Source: Lingula anatina (lineage: Eukaryota; Brachiopoda; Lingulata; Lingulida; Lingulidae). From it: a stretch of DNA of 22,221 bases. Both the position numbers and the translations under genes were made by a program. Location of the stretch: the NCBI RefSeq assembly GCF_001039355.2, contig NW_019775835.1, forward strand, positions 652,417 to 674,637, read 5' to 3'. A model generated the notes under the pieces. That model worked only from the letters and a program-made list of their open reading frames with translations. It made no database searches and was not told where the DNA came from. Below are positions 1-10,005 of the stretch, one piece after another; positions within the stretch are counted from its first letter, which is position 1; every line of letters starts with the position of its first letter.

Positions 1-55
1 CCCCCCCCCCCCCATAAAAAAAAGGAAAAAAAAAGAAAAAGAAAAAGAAAAAAAT
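1..55. repeat. Poly-C then A/G-rich low-complexity tract
   Basis: Thirteen consecutive C residues are followed by A runs broken by single or double G. This is simple sequence at the window edge with no associated gene. Confidence 0.85.
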
Positions 56-422
56 GGCAAGCCTCATGCCACACATGTTAAGCTAATGCTGATACAAGTG
101 TTTGAAATCTCTGGCCTAATTCAATCCATGAAAAGCAAATAAATAGGAGCAACAGCAAGAAAAAAATACCCAGATGCATGACAACATGTTAAGATCTTAA
201 GTTCTGAAATAATTTCAGGTTCTGAAAATACTACAACCCACGGAACATGCACTTCAAATAAATATAATTGATTTTCAAATCTATTAAATTTCTTAAGTAT
301 TTGAGGGGGACAATAAATACCCGAGACCTCCTCACCTCTTTCTCATCTCTCTGGATCTAAGTTATCATTAAGTACCAGACAAGAATGAATAAAAAATGCC
401 TGGCGATCTATTTTGGCATTCT

Positions 423-452
423 GATGGGTAGAAGGCATGTGACCTACCCATC
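423..452. repeat. Inverted repeat, 9-bp perfect stem with 12-nt loop
   Basis: GATGGGTAG at 423-431 is the exact reverse complement of CTACCCATC at 444-452. It lies inside a locally GC-richer block (about 300-620) that differs from the AT-rich flanks. It could be a transcript hairpin or part of an old element; no function is visible. Confidence 0.6.
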
Positions 453-950
453 CAAAGGTCACGCCACTGGAGTGCACTCGTTTGTGGCTTTGTTGTGTTC
501 ACGCTACCACATTTCAGGGAGAGAAACTGTCCTCTCTGTACTAGGTTTACGGCCTATGGTCAGTTCGGACAAGGACTTCTTTGAAGTGGGTATCAGGCTA
601 TGGTGAAACTAGTCTGTTCCAAAATAATCATGTGGGAATGTATCAAAACAGATATGAGCTAACAAGGTAGAGAAGCTTGATTTTTTTTGGTCTGACTGAT
701 ATGTAGCTTATCAATTCTAATCTTAATGTACAACATGGTCGTACATGATCTATACATAGCTGGGATTGTTGAGATGAGCCAATCTTTGCTGACGATGTCT
801 TTTTACATGCTAGGAAATGTCACGATGGATTGGTGTCACCAAGAACTTGTGCCTAAAGCAGTGACATGCTCTTTACTGTCTGTATACATATGTCTGATAT
901 GTTTGAATGTGGCAAAGTAATTTTTTTTTCTTGTGGCCATCAGCCACCTA

Positions 951-992
951 CCCCCCCCCCTCTCTCCATCTCTCCATCTCTCTCTCTCTCTC
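951..992. repeat. Poly-C plus (TC)n microsatellite
   Basis: Ten C residues (951-960) lead into an imperfect TCTCTCCATC / (TC)n tract. Confidence 0.9.
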
Positions 993-3228
993 AATAGTCT
1001 GCAGCTCAGTCATACCCCATTAATATAATTAACCACTGAACATGATATTCTATTTGGCAAACAACATGACATAACTGGTCGCACACTTTTAACAGTGAAG
1101 AAAAAACACTTTCCGTCAATTAACATGCCAAACAAAATAACTCCCCTGTCTAAACAGTTTCACAGTACTGGAAATATTTCCAGGAAATCCTGGCAGATAT
1201 CAACTACAGATTTTTAGCCCTTTCTAGCCCTCTAAAGTCTAATCTTTTAGACTAAAAGTTCATTCTACTTTTTTTCTTGATATATCCATTAGTAGGACAC
1301 TTAAAAAGGGGAAAAATTGGTCTAAAATCCTAGTGATTTTTTTCCTTTTTTGGTGCAATATTTCATCTAACTTGCCTGCTTAAAAATTGTATTAACACAT
1401 TACTTCTGTTGCGTCTAGCTCAGAGCGTGTGAGCTTTCTTCAAAATGATAGATCTATGACTCAGTCATGAATTTTCTTTTGCATTCAGGTTTATTCTATT
1501 GTTACCATTCAAATAAGCAGCAAAATGTAAACATTATGAGCGTGTGTCATAATGTTCAAAATGCAACCAAAGTCTGTTTCACAGAACATTTCAATAATTC
1601 AACCTCTCTGTATTTTTAATACCCAAAGGCAATCTGCACCTGCTAGAAGCTATCTATCTACTAAAGGGAGTCAATACAAAAGAGAACCAACACAAAAGAG
1701 GCAGTCTGCAGTGCTCTAGTCTTTAATCCAGTGAAATTCAAATTAAGCTGATTAGAACTAAAGGGCTCACTAAAGAACAAAATTTACCTTAGCCAAATAA
1801 GAAATTTGACCTAAACCAATACTGAATTGACTAAAAATGAAAAAATTCATCATTCTTCCCGAAGCCATGGTATCTTTACCATTTAACTAACATTTCTAAG
1901 ATGCAAATTAGACCCAATATAATTACACAAATATACTTTGAATTTGCACCAATAAAGTGTACACCCTAGTTGAAAAGAAAAATTTTACATATTTTCACAT
2001 GAAAAAAGTGCATGTTAACCTTGAATAGACTAAAGTATCGCAAAGCTGTGTTTTCACAATAAAAAATACACCTTCACATTTCATGCATGATACAAAATGA
2101 ATATCACAGTAAAAGATATTGTTCATGTTGGTTTATGCTATTGAAAACTCAACATAACAGCCTGAGTAAGAAAATGACAAGGTCAACAAGTTTTTATCTG
2201 AGACTTCTCTTTTAATATATATGTATATAAGTACACTTTTGAACCAGGGTTCCACAGCTATTAAAGTTAGACAGCAAACACAGCAAGTGGCACATTCTAA
2301 GGTAAGTGCCTTGCCTTTGAAATGCCTCCAATGAAATTAAGCTGCACATCAATATTCAATTACAACAGACAAAGGATGGTTGAGGTAATTTGCTCTAACT
2401 CCAGCTTACAATAGCATGTGTACTCCATAGCAAAACATTATTGTAGGGCCGATTGGATATGTTCAACTTTGAAACAATGAGAGAGGGAAATTAAGAAGTC
2501 TAAATATACAACAAAATCACCCAGAAAAGAAGAATGTATTCAGAAACAGACGCCATCCTTCAAGTCTTACATTTTCCACAAAACAACTAAGTGAAGGACA
2601 TCCTGCCTTTCAAACAGAAGTAAATGCATTATACAAGCACCAAAATTGAATCTGAAATGTACTGATTTCTCTTATGTTTGTTAATGTTTAGTCAATATGC
2701 GTACTAGTAATACCTTTGTGCGCTGCAAATGATAAAGGGCAAAAGAATTTTACCAACCAAAACAAAGAAGTTAAAACATCCAAGATTGCACCATTCAAAA
2801 GTGAGTTTTAATAAAGAAAGCCATGTTACCCCCTATCTAGGACTTGCAAACACATCAACTTAAAATTAAGATTATAATAGTAATAACAACAAAAAATCTA
2901 TTACACATTATGAAATGAATTTCAATTTTTAGTCATCACAAAGAAATCCAGACGGCGTACCTGATTCCATAGCCTGTGCCTTCTTCTGGTAAATTTAACA
3001 CATAGTCGACTCTCCACCTGCTTCATTCAAGTCTACAGTCTAAAACCCAACATACTCTGTCATCTACAGGCTAAGCTTCCAGCCACTGTCACAAGGCAGC
3101 TGAGTTAGTAGCTCTAATTTCTAAAATCTTTCCCAAACAGGCTATGACACAAAATCAAAAATGTTCCCTGCTACTAAAAACTTTCACACTCGCTGAGCTG
3201 AGAACTCGATAGCCCCAAAGAGGTAGCT

Positions 3229-3254
3229 CAGCACACACCTTGCTGAGTGTGCTG
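3229..3254. repeat. Inverted repeat, 8-bp perfect stem with 10-nt loop
   Basis: CAGCACAC (3229-3236) pairs with GTGTGCTG (3247-3254). An overlapping alternative stem, CTCAGCA with TGCTGAG around a 7-nt loop, is also possible, so two hairpins compete for the same bases. The segment is locally GC-richer than its flanks. Confidence 0.55.
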
Positions 3255-6200
3255 GTCTTGAGATTTCTCTGCCCTGAGTATGTCTGGTGGAGAGCAGACT
3301 CCAAACAAACAGAAGGTACCCAGCCTAAAGTTTACCTTTATAACCACAATATTAATCAATCTCCCTCTTTAAGACTCTAGTTAATAAAGATCTGGCAAAA
3401 AGGAAACTGCCATAGAAATGTCTTCATCGCTGACAAAACATAACCCAGGTCATAAACCTTGCTATTTTACCCTGTCTTAACAGAGATGAAAGGGATAAAT
3501 TTCCTTTACTTTTTTTTTTTTCAATCTCCAAACAGACACATCTGCAGCATCACTAAAAATGCATAATTTAGGTCATAAATTTTTCTATTTTTGCCCTGTA
3601 TGATTTTCAACAGAAGATATTTCTTTATAAATATCCCCAAAACCAATAGATAAATATCTATCTGATTGATATAATCTATAGCCTTCCTCATATACCTCAA
3701 CACCTGCCATGAAATTATTTGGATCAGTTCTTAACCAAACAGAAAAAATTAAAATTAAGCGATTTCATTATAATCACAATGTTGCAATACAGATCTATAT
3801 TTATATTTATAAACACCTATCCTTTCTCATGAATAATATCAAGAGGGATCCAACTCCCAATATTACCACCAACTGAGCCTACATTCATTTAAGATGCAGG
3901 TCCACCAAGTGCATTACAACTAGAAGAGAATCCCCCACTTGATAATTCCTCAGACATCCACATGCCCCTTCTACTCAACCCTGTCTGGCAGAGCCAGCTT
4001 TACCACGGCAAATTGACATGTAATGCCAAAAATCTAGATTTATATGACTGCTAAATGCTGTTATCGCATTAAACTGAACCAGTGATTAAAAAAGGAAAAA
4101 CACTTGTGCTTGTAAAAGATTTATAAACTGGAAACTGTATACACTCTGAGGAAACAAAAAAGAAAAGTAATTGGTTTGGCAACCCAGTTTGATAAAATAA
4201 AATCTTTCATGCTTAAAACATGACAAACATTTCGCTTTTTGACAAGAAAACTTAAGGATCATAAGTTTTATACCCTTCACCGTAACTGTAACCTTAATTG
4301 TGAATGGTATTATTCAGGAGAAGCTTTCAGCTAACTGCAAACAATCAAAATGCAGGTCGAAACAATACCTCTATCCAGACTCTATCAGTCTAGATCTATC
4401 ACTGGAAAGAAAAAAAAACTCTACTAAGCCTGGTAAAGATCACTTCTATCTAATTAAATTATGATGTCAAACGCAGCAGATTTATACAACCTGTTTTATA
4501 TGCACCTACTGGCATCTGCTTTTGCTTAAAAGAAGACAAAATTACACAGGTAGAAAATTGCTAAAAACCTTCTTATGATCTTTCAACCGAGTCCAAAAAG
4601 GCAACCCTTTTGCTTGCTGGTCAGTCAGATAGTGCAGCTCCTTTTGCAAAATGGAGCTGACATGTGCCATTAACAAAGAGCCAGCAGACTACCAAGCACC
4701 CAATATTTCAGTTACAATTGAAAAATCAATCTATTACTGGTCCATCAAATTCACTTTTATAAACCAGAGAGGTTGCAGACCCCCAATCAAGGAAAAGGTG
4801 TTTAAAAATTTTTAAAAATAAAAAATATATAATAAAACTTAAGTTTAAGTCGTCATTGCTTCTTTGTCCATCCAGGTAAATTCATCAAAATTTGTGGACA
4901 ATTTTAAAAGATACCTTGTCTGCTAACAAATAGACACAAACCAACCACAATGAAAAAAGACAAAAAAAAAAAAAACATTTTCTAAATGATTTTTCTGAAC
5001 GTATGGTAGACTAATCTTTCTTTTTCCATGCCATTTACTTGACTTATCTCCATAGTTAAAAAGCCACACAAATAAAGTGGCCATACAAACAACTTCGCGC
5101 CTGCAAAATCCCCCTGAGTTCAATTTAAGCGGAATAATTTGCTAGATGACTAATAACCAATGCACTAAAAGATAAGATAAGCCAGGCAAGTAGCACACAC
5201 TCGACAGACAAAGAAATATGCTTTGGGACATTTCACAAGTATTAATTATGCAATTTCATTTTATCTCAACTTCAAAGTTTTTTTCTTTGTTTTTAGCCAT
5301 GCAATGGGACAACAATGACACAAAGATAAAGTTGTATTTTCCATGCAGTTGTGATGACCTATCTTACGTCTGTACCATCAAACAATATATGTTTGCAATG
5401 TCTGACCATCTCCACCATTCATTGTGCAACAAATGCAAAATCAATCATAATGATTTTAGGGGAAAGGAGGATATGATCGACTCTTAATAGTGAGTAACTG
5501 TTCACACGTACTATATTACTATAATTTCAAGTCCTCATAAATGTGCCATTTATGCTCTGAAACACTGACATTTCCTCCCTTTCATATCAAACTAAAGAGC
5601 ATATGGTTCCAACATATTATGCCCTAATTATCAAATTAATCTGAACCTGTGTATTATCTTATTTCAAATTTCTGGCAACATAATCAATGCAATAAGTGTG
5701 GTATCATTTTATGAAGAGGATAAATTTCAGACAAAGCATTATTGATGTTTCATCAGCTTTTGTTTTAATTCCAATCATACTTTCAGTACAGACGAGCCCT
5801 GGTGCTTTGAGCTGAATGTCAAAGCCCTGTTGTCACAACTACTACATATTAACTTAGGCCGTAAGATACAGCAAGCATTACACCTCTTGCTTTTTTACGC
5901 CAGGAAATATGAACCCAAATGGGCCATTTTATGTGCCTACTAATTTAACCCTATTAATTCAAATTAATCATTACCTTCAGCTACTGCCACTGGCAAACAT
6001 TTTCATTGTAAGACCAGAAGCACTCACGGAAAGCCAAGTGACCAGGTAGCAAGCAGCCATTAGGTAAAAGTCCCCAATGGAACATTCCAATGTGACACTC
6101 TGATATATCAAGTGTCCTCTTCTGTGACAAAGTTGAGCTGCCTACATCATGTTTGTGATGTAATTTTTATTCTGTGCCATATTTAAATGCCTCTGAATGT

Positions 6201-7148
6201 TTGGCTCCCAGGCAAAGGCAAAATTCCAAGCAAGCCATATTGATATGATCTGAATTCATATGAAGGAAAGATAAATCTCCCCCCACCCCACATACATTTT
6301 AGAGTATTCCTTTCTTCTTTTCAATTTTAATATTTCTTTTGTATATATTGAGATAATACAAAACTAAATAGAAATGAAACTCAGTGGCATTTGAAAGGAG
6401 GCAGTTCCTCTTAGGCTATTATTATAAGAAATTCAATTAAACTATTATGCAGTGCCTCAGTTCTTCTGTGTCACTTTCATATCTATTATATCATTCTGGC
6501 CCAACTACTCACTTTTGCTTACCCAATACTAAACCAACCATCATATAATCATATAATCATCATATAAATCAATTTCTTTTTCAAGAGTATATTTGACAAA
6601 TTTAAAAAATACAATGACATGGATATTCCCAGGGTTTTAAAAAGCATGTGACACTGTTATTATCTTAATCTCTCCCTGCTGCTTATCTGAAGAGTTTTGT
6701 CCACATTTCCCCTCAGTTTACTAAACAGGAAGATGATCACTGCTGTGTTTCCTGTTTAAAAAATTATCAGAAATATTTGCCACTTAAAAATCAAAAACAG
6801 GAAGTTCAATCACTGCACACTGGGTTTGACTTGAGGTTGTCATTTTTTGTTTCAAGATATTAATCCCATTCTTCTCGATTAAGCCTTTCTGGTATCATTC
6901 TTTTTAAATCTTTGCTAAAAATGAAATACATTAATGGCATATTAAGGGACAAGTTTTATGACCTTTGAACAACATGAAACATGACATTTGCGTCATTCAA
7001 TTTTCAAAATGACTCTAAACACCGCATGCTGTTTTATAGACACTTTCTGAATATCACTTTTTTTTTTGTTTTATTTATTTATTTTTTTATAAATGGAATA
7101 TCTATAATATAAACACATCTAAAGTGACATGTGTATTCTAATTAACTC

Positions 7149-7162
7149 CTGTTAGCTAACAG
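7149..7162. repeat. 14-bp perfect palindrome
   Basis: CTGTTAGCTAACAG reads the same on both strands. It lies about 190 bp upstream of the degenerate tandem repeat. It may be chance or a dimeric protein site; nothing else marks it. Confidence 0.6.
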
Positions 7163-7353
7163 TTGGACCTTGTTATAATGGGAGCTGGAATGCCTGAAAT
7201 GATCTTGGCAGCAGAATTAGATGAATACCTTTAAGTGTAAATGAAGTATAGCATGCATCAGCCTGAGGCACTGTCCATATGTTATTACATACTGAGATAC
7301 ATCTTCCAGTGAGACATCAATAACAGGGCTGATTCACTCCCCACTGAACAGCA

Positions 7354-7640
7354 GTAATTTGGTGCCAGTTCTAGAATCAGTCTACAGTAAGTTCTTTATA
7401 CGAACCTATCAATAAAATTGTAATTTGGAGCTAATTCTGGACTAGTCTATGGTCAGTCCTATATCAGACCAAATCACTAGAATTGTGATCTGGAATCAGT
7501 TCTAGACTAGTTAGCTAGTCTATAATCAGTTTTTTATCAGTGCCTACCACTAGAATTATAACTTGGAATCAGTTCTAGACCTGTCTAGTGATAATAAGTT
7601 TTTCTAGTGATATTTCAAAACAGGGCCAACTATCTTATAT
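7354..7640. repeat. Degenerate minisatellite, about 4 units of 65-73 bp
   Basis: Units begin near 7354, 7420, 7485 and 7558. Each opens with a variant of GTAATTTGG followed by a CAGTTCTAGA-like element, and units 2 and 3 end in CACTAGAATT. Unit 3 is longer because of an extra TTAGCTAG-like insertion. A weaker fifth match begins about 7700 (GTTGTAACTTAGAACCAGTT). The copies are clearly related but strongly diverged, so the array is old. Unit boundaries are approximate. Confidence 0.7.
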
Positions 7641-9594
7641 CAGCCTAAAGTCAAGTCTTCTTGTAAAAAAAATCATTAAATTAGGGCCATTTCAATGGAG
7701 TTGTAACTTAGAACCAGTTAAGGTTTACAATCAGACATGGGCATTCCTATGTCTAAGGACAATGTTCTGCTAAGGTTGCTTAGTCCACATTATTGATCAA
7801 ATACCTGACATGAGCAGGCTAAGCTTTGCCCTTTTTCTCCCCTTTTCAAAGATTCTAGGTGAAACTGGGCCCAGTCCTAATGCAGCCTTGATCATATCTA
7901 GTGTGAATTTACAGGAAGTATCTTTGTGACTAAATTGAATCATGGACTTGCGGGTAAAAAAGACGAGTAATCAATTTTCCTCCTCAGATCTTTGGCTTGT
8001 TAATCTAATCCAGGGCATCCCAGCTGTTCTGGGTCTTTCTTTTTCTGTCGAAAAATACCTTAGAAGAAGAACTTTTCAAGCTCGTTTTCAGGGATCAAAT
8101 TTATTGATCCCCATAAAATAAAATCAGATAATCAATTTCAACTATCCTGTGTGCATAGGGGAAGTGTGAAAAACACCAATCATTCAAAAATGATACATGC
8201 TTTATTTATATCAAACATTTTTTGATGGTTTACTTGAAGTTGTACTTAAAGTTAATAATGACAACAAAGAGAATTCTCCCTTGCACATCTAATTGCTTGT
8301 ATCTGTCAGTTAGTATGAAAGTAATAATGATATTCAGTTGGCATTCGATGTGTTCAATAACATTTACAGTCTCTACATAACACATTACTAATACACATTA
8401 ATATGCATGCTATACTTCATTTACAAATTTTGATGATTGACAATAAGTCAATTCACAAAGTCAAAAGTCAAATGGCATAAACACTAATAACCACATGATT
8501 AAGTTAACAATTTTTATAGTACCCAAATATCCAAACAACTTCTTATGCATCTTCCATAAAGCATAGGCATAACAGCATTTGTCAAGCATAACAAAATAGC
8601 AGGAGATCATTCTCCCAAGCCAAAATATATGATAAGCATTGTCCTGAAGCCATAGACTGTAAACAATAATTTCATCACTGAAAAATAGCTGTGACAGCAT
8701 CCTCCCTACATTTATGCCTTATTAACTGCCACTTCCAAAAAAGAATCTCAAGCAGCAACTTGTTAAAAGGACTCTTCGTTGTTTTATCTGTAGATTAATA
8801 CTTCATTTTTGAAATCTGAGACAGGCATCAACGGGGACAAACTTCAAAAGTAGCGGCCAGGGTATGTTATACAAACTCATTCATATACTTGCACACAACA
8901 GGTCCAGTGACCCACGTCATGAGAGCAACCCTGGCTTTATAACATTTTGGTCTTGACACACATACTAGACTGGGTCCGTCCTTTATCATGTCATTGCAAA
9001 GCCTCAGGTATTTCACCTTGTGTGATACCATCATTGTTATGGTCAACCATTGTTATAACCATACCTACATATCCTATGTACATTCCTCCATAAATCTACC
9101 TCCCCTACTCAGGCTCGTAGAGCATGATACCAGCTGTCATTTACTTGATTAATGATTCTATTATTAAACTTAACTAGCCAGTATAAATCAAAAATGAAAT
9201 ATACTATAATTATTGACGTTATCAATATCATCATTTCGACATTTGAAACAAATTAGTCACCGATTAAAACATAATGGGTTTGGTCTGAATATTTCCAAAA
9301 TGCCCGAGAGATTTACACTATGCTCGGTCATGTTTATTTTGGAAATGTTAACATTAACGCGTCCAGTTTGTAAATATTCACTGGCACAAGGAAAACTGTC
9401 CTTGTTTATTCATTCCTTCTCTCAGTCACTGTCTGACAGTTGACTCGGTACAAATCTCCTCGACCTAAACTCACGTTTTGCGTCCAAAATAATACAAACT
9501 GAGCAACAATAACTCACACGTTCTATAGTGTAAACTAAACTGTACAATTCTAGGTCACAAAAATAAAGAATAGGTCATTTGAGAAGGTCCTTAC

Positions 9595-9601
9595 CCGACA
9601 T
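9595..9601 (-). CDS. Possible first coding exon (Met-Ser-Gly start) of an unidentified divergent gene
   Basis: Read on the minus strand, the sequence is ATG TCG G followed directly by a good splice donor, GTAAGG (9594 downward). The exon would therefore encode Met-Ser and the first base of a third codon, probably Gly, and end in phase 1. Just upstream on the same strand is a T-rich tract ending in TTTGCAGAA, which could be plain 5' UTR or itself a splice acceptor; in the second case the whole exon would be only 9 nt. It faces the CCDC82 promoter head to head with about 136 bp between the two predicted coding or 5'-exon starts. No downstream exon can be assigned with confidence, so the product is unknown. 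Two codons and a donor are weak evidence, although promoter-type motifs next to them help. Confidence 0.35.
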
Positions 9602-9737
9602 TTCTGCAAAAAATAACAAATTTCACCGCCAGACTTGTCGCTTTCTTCCCGCATGCGTATAACAAGCCAGGAAGCGGACGTCTCGTTATTTCTCGCGTTA
9701 TTAGAATCTCGCTAACAAAACAAAAAATTGGTGGGAA
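9602..9737. promoter_or_regulatory. Likely bidirectional housekeeping promoter
   Basis: This short region is CpG-containing against an AT-rich background. It holds the palindrome CGCATGCG (9650-9657, the core of an NRF1 site), CCAGGAAGCGG (9667-9677, ETS-like), GACGTC (9677-9682, CRE-like core), TCTCGCG (9691-9697, half of the TCTCGCGAGA element) and ATTGG (9727-9731, an inverted CCAAT box). I see no TATA box at a sensible place. Motifs of this set are typical of broad, TATA-less promoters of housekeeping genes, often shared by divergent pairs. It would serve CCDC82 to the right and the minus-strand gene to the left. Start sites are not known. Confidence 0.55.
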
Positions 9738-10001
9738 ATGATGGAGGTAAGTAAGAAGGTAAGCAAAATTGTGTTAAACTAGATTTATAGAATGTAAAGG
9801 CTGATTTATCGAGTTCAGAGGAATGTTTCTCATTAGACCCATGTCTAACATGTTTAAGTATTTGGAAAAGGTGTCTGTTACACTTTGATTGCTTTGCAAC
9901 TCCGTGGTTTCGTCTCTGAGACTCTCTCTCTCTCTCTTTCTCTCTCTCAATCTGTGTGTATGGGTCTGTCCGTTTCTATGAGTCTATCTATTTCACAGTG
10001 A
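9738..10001 (+). promoter_or_regulatory. Predicted 5' UTR intron and a minimal upstream ORF of CCDC82
   Basis: ATGATGGAG (9738-9746) is followed by a strong donor GTAAGT at 9747, with a second donor, GTAAGC, 12 nt further on. An acceptor ...TATTTCACAG ends at 9998. Splicing joins the exons so that TGA (9999-10001) follows GAG in frame, giving an upstream ORF of Met-Met-Glu-stop; the second donor would give Met-Met-Glu-Val-Ser-Lys-Lys-stop. The second ATG has A at -3 and G at +4, a strong context. The stop lies 4 nt before the main start. A (CT)n tract lies in this intron. Both splice sites are predicted, not observed. Confidence 0.5.
9922..9948. repeat. (CT)n microsatellite in the 5' UTR intron
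   Basis: The CT repeat is interrupted by a single TT. It lies 50-77 nt before the predicted acceptor at 9998, so it may add to the pyrimidine-rich signal there. Confidence 0.85.
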
Positions 10002-10005
10002 CACG

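Larger units (their letters stand above)
1..9594. other. Long non-coding AT-rich stretch, probably intron/UTR of the minus-strand gene starting at 9601
   Basis: No frame on either strand gives an ORF with clear splice borders, biased composition or a protein I recognise; the longest (5218-5487 plus, 89 codons; 8461-8700 minus, 79 codons) look like chance ORFs in AT-rich DNA. A possible start codon followed at once by a splice donor sits at 9595-9601 on the minus strand, so this stretch would be the first intron and whatever follows it. It opens with 13 C residues and then an A/G-rich run to about 55. The block 300-620 is visibly less AT-rich than its surroundings. The remaining structure (simple repeats, hairpins, a degenerate minisatellite) is listed separately. 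Calling it an intron is inference. Confidence 0.4.

Noticed and set aside
5218-5487. Plus-strand 89-codon ORF
   Set aside because: There is no splice context and no promoter-like sequence; the peptide is like translated AT-rich intron and resembles no family.
8461-8700. Minus-strand 79-codon ORF with hydrophobic peptide
   Set aside because: Hydrophobic composition follows from the AT-rich DNA; no acceptor and donor pair joins it in phase to the start at 9595.
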